This document shows positions 8,247 through 17,485 of a DNA stretch of 64,000 nucleotides, piece after piece; position 1 is the stretch's first letter, and the number at the start of each line of letters is the position of its first letter. The position numbers were made by a program, and so were the translations under genes. Origin of the DNA: JABGQS01 sp963674545 (GTDB taxonomy: Bacteria > Bacillota > Clostridia > Christensenellales > SZUA-584). The notes beneath the pieces are model-generated. The model saw nothing but the letters and a program-made list of their open reading frames with translations. It did no database searches and was not told the DNA's origin. The stretch spans positions 248,001 through 312,000 of the forward strand of contig CAXXFB010000001.1 in NCBI GenBank assembly GCA_963674545.2, in the 5' to 3' direction.

Positions 8247-9173
8247 ATGAGCAGAATGGTTATTGCTCTTGGAGGCAACGCACTCGGAGAGAACCTTCAT
8301 GACCAGATGATAGCTGTCAGAAAAACAACAAAGGAAATAGCAAAGCTTGCAAAACAAGGGCACGAGATAGTACTGACCCACGGCAACGGGCCGCAGGTCG
8401 GTCTTATGCTCGATATTTTTGACAGCTATAAACTGCACCACAATATAGACACATTCACAATGTCGGTATGTGTAAGCATAACACAGGGCTATATAGGCTA
8501 CGATCTTCAGAACTTCATGCGTGAAGCTATGCTTAATCTTGGTCTCGATATACCAGCATCAACGGTGATAACCCAAGTGATAGTAGATGAGAACGACCGT
8601 GCTTTCAAAGAGCCGACAAAGCCAATAGGGCTTTATATGAACGAAGAGCAGTCGAAGGCTGCAAAGGACAAAGGCGAAAAACTCATATTTGTTGAAGGAA
8701 AGGGCTGGCGGCAAGTCGTCGCTTCGCCTCAGCCACTGCATATTGTCGAGAGTGAAACGATAAAGACACTTCTTAAGTCAGGACAGCTCGTGATAGCCTG
8801 CGGTGGCGGAGGGATACCGGTCATAGAGCAGGGGAACCATCTAAAAGGTGTGCAGGCTGTTATAGACAAGGATCTCTCAAGCGCAAGACTGGCAAAATTG
8901 ATTCATGCTGACTATTTTGTTATACTTACAGCAGTAGAAAAAGTATATCTTAACTACGGCAAACCGGATGAAAAACCGCTAGATGAAATCTCCTGCAGAC
9001 AGGCGAAACAATACATAAAAGAAGGACATTTCGGCAAAGGTTCAATGCTTCCTAAAATTGAAGCATCCATGCAGGTAGTAACAGAAAATCCGAAGTGTAC
9101 AGCGCTTATAACTTCACTGGAAAAAGTTACAGAAGGATTGCAAGGCAAAACCGGTACAAGAATAACTGCATAA
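8247..9173 (+). CDS. arcC: Carbamate kinase
   Basis: 308 residues. Landmarks: VIALGGNALGENL at the N terminus, LTHGNGPQVGLM near residue 47, VIACGGGGIPVIEQGNHLKG near 185, IDKDLSSARLA, and GHFGKGSMLPKIEA near 265. It transfers phosphate from carbamoyl phosphate to ADP, giving ATP, CO2 and ammonia. Being immediately after ygeW, it should capture the carbamoyl phosphate made during purine breakdown, a substrate-level energy step. Cytoplasmic. The ortholog in the E. coli cluster is yqeA. Confidence 0.95.
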   Translation: MSRMVIALGGNALGENLHDQMIAVRKTTKEIAKLAKQGHEIVLTHGNGPQVGLMLDIFDSYKLHHNIDTFTMSVCVSITQGYIGYDLQNFMREAMLNLGLDIPASTVITQVIVDENDRAFKEPTKPIGLYMNEEQSKAAKDKGEKLIFVEGKGWRQVVASPQPLHIVESETIKTLLKSGQLVIACGGGGIPVIEQGNHLKGVQAVIDKDLSSARLAKLIHADYFVILTAVEKVYLNYGKPDEKPLDEISCRQAKQYIKEGHFGKGSMLPKIEASMQVVTENPKCTALITSLEKVTEGLQGKTGTRITA

Positions 9174-9188
9174 ACGGAGCAGCTTTAT

Positions 9189-10517
9189 ATGATACAGCTT
9201 ATTGGAAACGGAATACTGGTAACCAGAAACGTGAGAACACCGTTAATTAAAAACGGTTGCGTTGTTGTTGAAGGAAATACGATAAAAGACTATGGCAAAA
9301 CTGAAGATATGAAATCCTTATATCCTGATGCTTCATTCTATGATGCAAATGGCGGTCTTATAATGCCGGGGCTTATAAATGCACATGGTCATATATACAG
9401 CGCACTTGCCAGAGGCATGTCACTCAAAAATGCAGGGGTTTCAAAGAACTTCACGCAGATACTTGAAAACCTGTGGTGGAGAGTGGACCGTGCTCTGTCA
9501 GCAAAAGAAATAGAAGCAAGCGCATATGTTACATATCTTGACGGCATAAGGAACGGTGTTACGACAGTGTTTGACCACCATGCCAGCGCAGGCAGCGTAG
9601 CCGGCAGCCTGTTTAACATTGCGGGAGTAGCTAATGATATAGGTGTAAGGACGTCTCTTTGCTACGAAGTATCCGACAGAGACGGCAAAGAAATCAGTGA
9701 CGCAGGAATTAAAGAGAATACAGACTTCATCGGATGGGCAGAGGATGAGCAAAGCGATATGATAAAAGCGATGTTTGGTTTGCACGCTTCGTTCACTCTT
9801 TCGGACGTCACTCTTGAAAAATGCGTCGAAACTGCTGCAGACTGCGGATTCCATGTTCATGTAGCTGAAGGAATAGACGATTTAAACGACAGCACCAGAA
9901 AATACGAAATGCGTGTTGTTGAGAGGCTTGATAAGTTCGGTATACTAAAACCAAATACTCTGGCAGTTCATTGCATACATGTAAACGATATAGAGATACA
10001 ACTCTTGAAGGATTCTGGCAGCATAGTAGCACACAACCCGGAGTCGAATATGGGTAACGCCGTCGGCTGTGCAGACGTTCTTAAGATGATGGATAAAGGT
10101 ATACTCGTCGGTCTGGGAACGGACGGATATACAACAGACATGTTCGAATCGCTAAAATGCGCCAATCTTATACAAAAGCATGTAAAAGAAGATCCAAGTG
10201 TTGCGTGGGCAGAACCGCCAAAAATGCTCTTCCAAAACAACAGCGAGATATGCAGCAGGTTCTTCAGCAAAAAAATAGGCATAATTGAAAAAGACGCGCT
10301 TGCAGATATTATCGTACTTGAATATTTCTCGCCGACGCCGATAACGCTGAATAACATAGACTCGCATATGCATTTCGGTCTTTCCGGCAAGTCAGTAATA
10401 TCCACTATGATAAACGGAAAGTTCATAATGAAAGACAGAGTAATACACGAGCTTGATGAACAAAAGATTTATGCAGATTCAAGACAGATTGCAAAAGAGT
10501 TCTGGAACCGTGCATAA
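9189..10517 (+). CDS. ssnA: Putative aminohydrolase SsnA
   Basis: 442 residues, amidohydrolase superfamily of the cytosine deaminase/TrzN type. Metal-binding HGH is in MPGLINAHGHIYSALARGMS (about residues 60-80). Further ligand regions are HVHVAEGIDD near 225, AVHCIHVND near 263 and LGTDGYT near 308. SsnA is a conserved member of selenium-linked purine clusters and is thought to deaminate or hydrolyse a purine-derived ring. Fifteen bases separate it from arcC and 15 from ygfK. The substrate is not established by sequence. Confidence 0.92.
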   Translation: MIQLIGNGILVTRNVRTPLIKNGCVVVEGNTIKDYGKTEDMKSLYPDASFYDANGGLIMPGLINAHGHIYSALARGMSLKNAGVSKNFTQILENLWWRVDRALSAKEIEASAYVTYLDGIRNGVTTVFDHHASAGSVAGSLFNIAGVANDIGVRTSLCYEVSDRDGKEISDAGIKENTDFIGWAEDEQSDMIKAMFGLHASFTLSDVTLEKCVETAADCGFHVHVAEGIDDLNDSTRKYEMRVVERLDKFGILKPNTLAVHCIHVNDIEIQLLKDSGSIVAHNPESNMGNAVGCADVLKMMDKGILVGLGTDGYTTDMFESLKCANLIQKHVKEDPSVAWAEPPKMLFQNNSEICSRFFSKKIGIIEKDALADIIVLEYFSPTPITLNNIDSHMHFGLSGKSVISTMINGKFIMKDRVIHELDEQKIYADSRQIAKEFWNRA

Positions 10518-10532
10518 AATAAGGAGCCGCAA

Positions 10533-13517
10533 ATGAACGAGAAGATGACACCGATTTCTTTTGATAAACTAATATACTGGATGCGCAGCGAATATGAGAG
10601 CTGTGGCAGCATTTTTGGTATAGATAAATCTAAGTTCTATAGAGCTAAAGGGAAACAGCAGCACACTATGTTCTCAAGCAGACTCGGTTCTCTTGTTGGC
10701 CCGGCAGCAGGCCCTAACACTCAGCTTGCGCAGAATATTTTATCAGCATATTTATGTGGTTTACGATTCATAGAGCTTAAAACCGTTCAAACATTAGACG
10801 GCGAAGACTTGGCTAGGCTGATACCACGTCCGTGCATAAACGCTCAGGACGAAGGTTACAACTGTGAGTGGTCAACAGAGCTAACTGCAGAGCAGGCATA
10901 TGAAGAGTACGTAAAGGCATGGTTTGCACTGCACATAGCCTCACAAGAATACGGGCTTTCAGAGCAGCCGGATTTCATATTCAATATGAGCGTTGGCTAC
11001 GACTATGAAGGCGTAACATCGCCAAAGATAGATAAATACATAAACGAAATGATGTACGCAGGCGATACGGAAATCTGGTCAGAATGCAAATCGCTCCTTC
11101 TCGAAAACGTCAGGATGTTCAGGAATGTTACTGCAGAATACATAGAGGAGATCTCGCCCAAGATAACAAACTCAATAACGCTGTCTACACTTCACGGCTG
11201 TCCACCGCAGGAAGTAGAAAAAATCGCAAACTACTTCCTGAAAGAAAAGAAGCTGCATACATATATAAAACTTAACCCCACTCTTCTCGGATACGAATTC
11301 GTAAGGAAAACACTGGATGATATGGGTTATGATTATATAAGTTTTGACACTACCCACTTTGATCAGGATCTTAAGATGGACGATGCTCTTGCTCTTATAG
11401 AAAGACTAATGCAGACTGCATCACAAAACAACAGGCAGTTCGGAGTTAAAGTGTCAAATACTTTCCCGGTTCAGATAAAGAAAGCGGAGCTGCCGGGGGA
11501 ATACATGTATATGTCGGGAAGGGCGCTTTTTGCTCTTTCAGTAAACGTTGCTAAACAGCTTTCAGAACGCTTCGATGGGAATCTGAATATTTCATATTCG
11601 GGCGGTGCAGACTATTTCAATGTAGATAAACTGATAAGTGCAGGTATTAAACCGGTAACAGTTGCTACAACTATATTAAAGCCAGGCGGCTATGCAAGAG
11701 CAAAGCAGATATGTGAAAAGATACATAATATAAAAACACCGGAAAAAATCGACATAGACTTATTAAGCGATATCGCAGAAAAGGCAGTAGATGACAAGCA
11801 TCTTATAAAAGACGCAAGAGAAGTCGATTCACGTAAAACTGCCTCAAAGCTTAGAATGTTCAACTGTTTTATTTCGCCCTGTCAGGAAGGCGGCTGTCCT
11901 ATAAATCAGCAGATACCTGCATACCTTGACATGGTCAGCAAAGGCAAATACGAACAAGCGCTTAAAATCATAACTATAGATAATCCGCTTCCTGGCATAT
12001 TGGGAGATATATGTACGCATTTCTGTCAGGATAAGTGTACGCGAATTGATTATGAAGAATCGCTGCAGATAAGGCAGGCAAAGAAAATTGCCTCAGAAAA
12101 AGCCCAAAAAAAGCTTATCAGAGAAATAAAGCCGAGTGAGATAAAAACTGATATAAAAGCTGCGATAATAGGTGGAGGTCCGGCGGGCATCAGCGCAGCT
12201 GTTTTCCTTAGAAGAAACGGTGTAGATGTCACTGTTTTTGAAAGGCTGAAGCGTCCTATGGGCGTTGTATCGCACATTATTCCGAAGTTCCGCATAGACC
12301 AGAAAACTATTGACCGCGATGTTCAGATGGCAGAAAAACAAGGCGTGAAATTCGTATTCGGTGCTGATGATAATTTTGACATCGAGAAGCTGAAAAAAGA
12401 TTATGGATTTGTGATAATCGCTACCGGAGCTTGGATGAAGGGACACTGCCCTGTAGAAGAGGGCGAAGAATACCTTATAGACGCTCTGGATTTCCTTAAG
12501 GAATCAAGAGAAGCAGACTGTAAACTAAGTTTGGGAAAGAACGTAGCGGTCATCGGAGGCGGTGACGTTGCTATGGACTGCGCAAGGGCAGCAGCAAGAG
12601 CAGATGGCATAGAGAACGTTCATATCGTATACAGACGTACCAAAGAGTTCATGCCTGCTCAGAAGGAAGAAAAAGATGCAGCGCTTGCCGAAGGCGTAGT
12701 TTTCAAAGAGCTGCTTTCACCGATAAGCTGCTCCAGAGACACATTGAAAGTGTGCTCAATGCGTCTTGGTGACATAGACGCAGACGGTAGAAGAAAGACG
12801 CTTAAAACAGACGTAACAAGCGTAATGTATTATAACACCGTAATAAGCGCAATTGGCGCACGTGTAGACAGCTCTGGAATGGATGACAACGGTATTGATA
12901 TTAAATCAACAAACAGCAGCAATGAAACGAATGTTGAAAATGTATATCTTGCCGGAGACTGCAGAAGAGGCGCCGCCACGATAGTAGAAGCAGTTGCAGA
13001 TGCAAAAGTGATAGCAAAGGATATCTTAGAAAAGTGCGGACTTGAAAACGACTTTGAGTCAGTTGAGACAACTCTGACCGATGATGAAATAAGAGAACGA
13101 AAAGCAGTGCTGAGTGACGCATTAGACAACCACGAAGACGCAGAAAGATGCTTGTCTTGCGGTCAGATCTGCGAAATATGCTGCGAAGTCTGCCCGAACA
13201 GAGCAAACATAAGGATAGATATAGACGGAGCTCCGCAGATAGTTCATATAGACGGTATGTGCAATCATTGCGGCAATTGCAGTGTGTTCTGTCCGCATTT
13301 AGGAGACCCGGCAAAAGACAAAGCAACGCTTTTTTGGAGCAAGCAGGATTTCGAAGTAAACGAAAACAAGGGCTGGATGTTCCTCGAGGAGGACAATGTT
13401 TTAGTACGTGATATAAACGGTAAAGTGTTTAAATGCAGTATGGACAGCGATATGATTACACCCATGCTGAAAAAGATAATTAATACTGTGGAAAACAAAA
13501 AGAACTATATATATTGA
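10533..13517 (+). CDS. ygfK: YgfK: large FAD/NAD(P)/iron-sulfur oxidoreductase subunit (putative selenate reductase subunit)
   Basis: 994 residues with several domains. Residues 1-420 form a YgfK-specific region with a dihydropyrimidine-dehydrogenase-like barrel (GCPPQEVEKIANYFL, YSGGADYFNVDKLI). About 440-530 is the cysteine-rich helical domain of GltD-type enzymes (CQEGGCPINQQIPAY, CTHFCQDKC). About 537-860 has two dinucleotide folds, AAIIGGGPAGISAAVFLRRN and NVAVIGGGDVAMDCARAA. The C terminus has cluster motifs CLSCGQICEICCEVCPN and CNHCGNCSVFCPH. It probably passes electrons between NAD(P)H and the molybdenum hydroxylase encoded 10 bases downstream, which has no FAD domain. The selenate reductase name is historical. 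Confidence 0.93.
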   Translation: MNEKMTPISFDKLIYWMRSEYESCGSIFGIDKSKFYRAKGKQQHTMFSSRLGSLVGPAAGPNTQLAQNILSAYLCGLRFIELKTVQTLDGEDLARLIPRPCINAQDEGYNCEWSTELTAEQAYEEYVKAWFALHIASQEYGLSEQPDFIFNMSVGYDYEGVTSPKIDKYINEMMYAGDTEIWSECKSLLLENVRMFRNVTAEYIEEISPKITNSITLSTLHGCPPQEVEKIANYFLKEKKLHTYIKLNPTLLGYEFVRKTLDDMGYDYISFDTTHFDQDLKMDDALALIERLMQTASQNNRQFGVKVSNTFPVQIKKAELPGEYMYMSGRALFALSVNVAKQLSERFDGNLNISYSGGADYFNVDKLISAGIKPVTVATTILKPGGYARAKQICEKIHNIKTPEKIDIDLLSDIAEKAVDDKHLIKDAREVDSRKTASKLRMFNCFISPCQEGGCPINQQIPAYLDMVSKGKYEQALKIITIDNPLPGILGDICTHFCQDKCTRIDYEESLQIRQAKKIASEKAQKKLIREIKPSEIKTDIKAAIIGGGPAGISAAVFLRRNGVDVTVFERLKRPMGVVSHIIPKFRIDQKTIDRDVQMAEKQGVKFVFGADDNFDIEKLKKDYGFVIIATGAWMKGHCPVEEGEEYLIDALDFLKESREADCKLSLGKNVAVIGGGDVAMDCARAAARADGIENVHIVYRRTKEFMPAQKEEKDAALAEGVVFKELLSPISCSRDTLKVCSMRLGDIDADGRRKTLKTDVTSVMYYNTVISAIGARVDSSGMDDNGIDIKSTNSSNETNVENVYLAGDCRRGAATIVEAVADAKVIAKDILEKCGLENDFESVETTLTDDEIRERKAVLSDALDNHEDAERCLSCGQICEICCEVCPNRANIRIDIDGAPQIVHIDGMCNHCGNCSVFCPHLGDPAKDKATLFWSKQDFEVNENKGWMFLEEDNVLVRDINGKVFKCSMDSDMITPMLKKIINTVENKKNYIY

Positions 13518-13526
13518 GGCAATTAG

Positions 13527-16103
13527 ATGACGCAATTCTGGCTCAATGAAAATTTAATAGAAACGAGCTCAGATAAAACGCTTCTGCGCTTCCTGCGTGA
13601 TGATATGCATATCAAGTCAGTCAAAGACGGCTGCAGCGAAGGCGTTTGCGGAACGTGCAGCGTTCTTGTAGATGGCATTTCCCGTCGCTCATGCACACTT
13701 AAGCTAAGCAATCTTTCTGGTAAACATATAACTACTGTAGAAGGCCTTAGCAGTTACGAAAAGCAAGTCTATGTATACTGTTTTTCAAAAGCGGGAGCAG
13801 TCCAGTGCGGTTTCTGCACACCGGGCATGATAATAAGTGCAAAAGCGCTGCTTGATAAGAACAGTGAACCTGCAGAAGCAGAGATAGCTAAGGCGCTCAA
13901 AGGCAATATTTGCCGCTGCACAGGCTACAAGAATATTATTGAAGCTGTTAAAAACGCAGCATCATTTTTCCGTGAACCGCATGAAATTCCAAAGCATGAA
14001 ACTGACGCAAAGATATTATCAGAAGTTTTCCGACCGACGGCATACCAGAAAATCCTAGGTCTCGGCGAATATGCAGATGATATAGAACTGCCGGATATGG
14101 TGTATGCAAGCGCTGTTCGCAGCTCACATCCACGTGCGGTTGTTGAGGATATAGATATATCAAAAGCTTTGCAGCACAAAGACGTCATTACTATAATTAA
14201 GGCGAACGATATACCCGGCAACATAAAAGCGGGACATATCGTAAAAGACTGGGACACTCTTATAGCAAAGGGCGAAACAACGAGATATATTGGCGATGCA
14301 ATAGTTCTCGTTGTGTCAAAAAAAGAAGAATCGCTGGAAGAGATAAAATCTCTTGTAGATATAAAATACAAAGTATTAGAACCAGTGGAGAACCCCGAGC
14401 AGGCGCTCAAGGCTGATGCACCTATTATCCATCCATCGGGCAACATACTGCGTGAAGATAAAATAAAGCGCGGAGAAGACATAGACGAAGTGATATCCCG
14501 CTCTAAATATGTCGTTACAAACACCTACGAGACACCGTTTACAGAGCACGCTTACTTAGAGCCGGAGTGCGCTGTATGCAGATACGACGATGAAGGCATT
14601 ACTCTGTATTCCGGAAGCCAGAATATATTTGACGAGCAGAGAGAGATTGCTCATATTCTTGGGTTGCCGCCTGAAAAGATACACGTTATAACTAAGCTGG
14701 TAGGCGGCGCTTTCGGCGGTAAAGAGGATATGAGCGTACAGCATCATGCGGCGCTTGCGTCCTACCTTACGAAACGGACCGTAAAGGTAAAGCTGTCACG
14801 GCAGGAAAGCATCAATATATCCACAAAACGCCATGCTATGAAGATAACACTGACAACGGCGTGTGATGAAAACGGAATGCTTACGGCAATAAAGTCAAGG
14901 ATAATTGCAGATACAGGTGCATACGCATCTTTGGGCGGCCCTGTTTCTCAGCGTGCCTGTACCCATTCAGGCGGTCCATACAGCTTCCCGAATGCAGATA
15001 TCAGGAGCAAGGCTGTATACACAAACAATCCTCCAGGCGGAGCGTTCAGGGGCTTTGGCGTTACGCAGAGCTGTTTTGCAATAGAAAACAATATGACGCT
15101 GCTTGCGAAGGAAACGGGGCTGTCAGCATGGGAGATACGTTATAGAAATGCTGTAAAGCCGGGGGGCTATCTGGCAAACGGACAGCTTGCGGATAAAACA
15201 ACTGCAATAAGGCAGTGCCTAGAAGAGATTAAGGAACTATACGATAAAAACCCGGAAGCAGGGCTTGCCGCATCGCTTAAGAATACTGGTCTTGGCGTTG
15301 GTGTAACAGACACTGGCCGTGCAATAGTATCTGTGGAAGATGGCAAGGTGCACGTACGGACAGGAGCCGCGAGAATAGGGCAGGGGCTCGACTGCGTTGC
15401 GCTGCAAATAGCGTGCCAGACGCTCGATATTCCGCCGGAGCTGGTGGTAATAGAACCGCCGGACTCAAGAAGGACGCCGAATTCCGGAACGACTACAGCA
15501 TCCAGACAGACAGCTTTTACTGGAGAGGCGATAACATTGGCATGCCGTAAACTTAAAAATGAAATGGATGAGGGCAAGTTACTGTCAGAGCTTGAGGGTG
15601 AAGAATACCTAGGCGAATATACATGCATCACCGATCCGATAACGACGGTTAAAGAGCACCCATACAGCCACCTTGCATACTCTTACGGAGTGCAGTTAGT
15701 GTCTCTGGATGAAGAGGGCAGGGTTTCAGAAGTCCACGCGGTGTACGACATCGGTCAGGTGATAAACAAGAAAAACGCAGAAGGCCAGCTTCATGGGGGT
15801 ATAGTCATGGGCCTAGGGTATGCGCTCACTGAAGATTTTCCGCTAAAGGGATGTGTTCCTCAGGTAAAAATGGGAACACTGGGGCTATTCAGGAGCGAGT
15901 CTATGCCGAAGATGACCGTGAAGTTTGTAAGCAGCGAAGAGCTTCTGAGTGTTGCATACGGTGCAAAAGGTGTCGGAGAGATATCGGCGATACCAACAGC
16001 GCCGGCAGTCGCGGCTGCATACTTTAACCGCGATGGTATAATGAGAACAAAGCTGCCACTGGATAACACGGCATACAGGAAGAAAACTAAAAATGATAAT
16101 TAA
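13527..16103 (+). CDS. Selenium-dependent xanthine dehydrogenase, fused 2[2Fe-2S] and molybdopterin subunits
   Basis: 858 residues. The N-terminal ~160 residues bind two [2Fe-2S] clusters: CSEGVCGTCSVLVDG, and QCGFCTPGMI paired with GNICRCTGYKNI. The remainder is the molybdenum-binding part: VGGAFGGKEDMSVQHHAALA near residue 390, PPGGAFRGFGV near 500, GAARIGQGLDCVA near 610, and GVGEISAIPTAP near 815 with the expected catalytic glutamate. In this subfamily a labile selenium ligand on Mo is known; it is not selenocysteine, and none is encoded here. There is no FAD domain, so YgfK is the likely electron partner. It hydroxylates purines such as hypoxanthine/xanthine or reduces urate in the reverse direction. 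Its end overlaps hydA by 11 bases. Confidence 0.93.
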   Translation: MTQFWLNENLIETSSDKTLLRFLRDDMHIKSVKDGCSEGVCGTCSVLVDGISRRSCTLKLSNLSGKHITTVEGLSSYEKQVYVYCFSKAGAVQCGFCTPGMIISAKALLDKNSEPAEAEIAKALKGNICRCTGYKNIIEAVKNAASFFREPHEIPKHETDAKILSEVFRPTAYQKILGLGEYADDIELPDMVYASAVRSSHPRAVVEDIDISKALQHKDVITIIKANDIPGNIKAGHIVKDWDTLIAKGETTRYIGDAIVLVVSKKEESLEEIKSLVDIKYKVLEPVENPEQALKADAPIIHPSGNILREDKIKRGEDIDEVISRSKYVVTNTYETPFTEHAYLEPECAVCRYDDEGITLYSGSQNIFDEQREIAHILGLPPEKIHVITKLVGGAFGGKEDMSVQHHAALASYLTKRTVKVKLSRQESINISTKRHAMKITLTTACDENGMLTAIKSRIIADTGAYASLGGPVSQRACTHSGGPYSFPNADIRSKAVYTNNPPGGAFRGFGVTQSCFAIENNMTLLAKETGLSAWEIRYRNAVKPGGYLANGQLADKTTAIRQCLEEIKELYDKNPEAGLAASLKNTGLGVGVTDTGRAIVSVEDGKVHVRTGAARIGQGLDCVALQIACQTLDIPPELVVIEPPDSRRTPNSGTTTASRQTAFTGEAITLACRKLKNEMDEGKLLSELEGEEYLGEYTCITDPITTVKEHPYSHLAYSYGVQLVSLDEEGRVSEVHAVYDIGQVINKKNAEGQLHGGIVMGLGYALTEDFPLKGCVPQVKMGTLGLFRSESMPKMTVKFVSSEELLSVAYGAKGVGEISAIPTAPAVAAAYFNRDGIMRTKLPLDNTAYRKKTKNDN

Positions 16104-17460
16104 AAACGGATACGTCGTTATGCCGGGAGGCTGTAAAAAGGCTGATATAAGTATAGAAAACGGCGTAATAGAGAATATAGGCGAAAACCTTTCAGGAATT
16201 GAAGTTATCGATGTAGCCGGTAAATATGTACTGCCCGGCGGTATAGACGTACACACTCATTTCGATCTTGATGTTGGCATAGCGGTTGCACAGGACGATT
16301 TTTACACAGGAACAATTGCAGCGGCATGCGGAGGAACGACGACTATCGTAGACCACGTAGCATTCGGCCCGAAAGGCTGTCCGCTGGACTACCAGATAAA
16401 ACACTATCACGAGCTTGCGGATAGCAAAGCTGTGATAGACTACAGTTTCCACGGTGTTATCCAACATGTTAACGAAAATGTGCTGGACATGATGGAGAAG
16501 CAGATTGCAGATGGAATAACAAGTTATAAGATATACATGACTTATGACTTTAAACTGTCCGATGAAGACATATATAAAGTACTAAGGCGTGCAAAAGAAC
16601 TTGGACTTATAATAGCCGTGCATCCGGAGAACGACGGTATAGTCAATTTTCTTCGCAAAAAACTGGTAGCAGAGGGAAAAACAGCGTCGATATACCATGC
16701 ACTCAGCCGGCCGGAGGAATGCGAGGCAGAGGCAATCAACAGAGTGCTGCAGATAAACAAAATGGCAGGCGGAGCAAAGCTTTATATCGTACACCTGTCC
16801 AACCACTTGGGAATGCAATACATAGAACTGGCAAAGCAAAACGGTGATAAAGATATATTCGTTGAGACATGTCCGCAGTATCTGATGCTGGATGACGAGC
16901 GTTACTATGACGAAGACGGTATAAAGTACATAATGAGTCCACCGCTTCGTAATAAAGGAAACAACTTTTTGCTTTGGAAAGATATAGAGAACGGCAAGAT
17001 AGATACGATTGGTACCGACCATTGCCCGTTCGACTATACGCTGAAAAAGAAGATGGGCGGCAGCGACTTTACAAGATGCCCGAACGGTATGCCGGGTGTA
17101 GAAACAAGGATGCCAATTTTGTTCAGCGAAGCAGTTATGAAGAATAGTATATCGCTTGAAAGGTTTGCCGATATTACTTCAACAAACCCTGCCAAGCTGT
17201 TCGGCATGTATCCGAAGAAAGGCGTTATAAAGCAGGGAAGCGATGCAGATCTGACTATAATGAATCAGAACAAAAAAAACGTTATACGACATTCAAACTT
17301 ACATGAGAATGTTGATTATACGCCATATGAAGGACTGGAGCTAGGCTGCAGTATAGATTGTGTAATATCTCGTGGTGATATAATAGTTAAAGATAACGAA
17401 TATATCGGGAATAAAGCAAGAGGCAGGTTCTTAAAACGACACCTGCCAGAAAATATATAA
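16093..17460 (+). CDS. hydA: Dihydropyrimidinase/hydantoinase-type cyclic amidohydrolase
   Basis: 455 residues. Metal-centre motifs: GGIDVHTHFDL near residue 53, the probable carbamylated lysine in SYKIYMTYDF near 146, AVHPEND near 178, IVHLSNH near 235 and GTDHCPF near 310. It hydrolyses cyclic amides (hydantoins, dihydropyrimidines). In uric-acid clusters the homolog hyuA/hydA is believed to open the ring. The start overlaps the dehydrogenase by 11 bases, implying coupled translation. Confidence 0.93.
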   Translation: MIIKNGYVVMPGGCKKADISIENGVIENIGENLSGIEVIDVAGKYVLPGGIDVHTHFDLDVGIAVAQDDFYTGTIAAACGGTTTIVDHVAFGPKGCPLDYQIKHYHELADSKAVIDYSFHGVIQHVNENVLDMMEKQIADGITSYKIYMTYDFKLSDEDIYKVLRRAKELGLIIAVHPENDGIVNFLRKKLVAEGKTASIYHALSRPEECEAEAINRVLQINKMAGGAKLYIVHLSNHLGMQYIELAKQNGDKDIFVETCPQYLMLDDERYYDEDGIKYIMSPPLRNKGNNFLLWKDIENGKIDTIGTDHCPFDYTLKKKMGGSDFTRCPNGMPGVETRMPILFSEAVMKNSISLERFADITSTNPAKLFGMYPKKGVIKQGSDADLTIMNQNKKNVIRHSNLHENVDYTPYEGLELGCSIDCVISRGDIIVKDNEYIGNKARGRFLKRHLPENI

Positions 17461-17485
17461 ATACTATTGTTAAAAAGGAGCATAA

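Noticed and set aside
13527..16103. Selenocysteine in the selenium-dependent dehydrogenase
   Set aside because: No in-frame TGA; the selenium in this family is a labile cofactor ligand.
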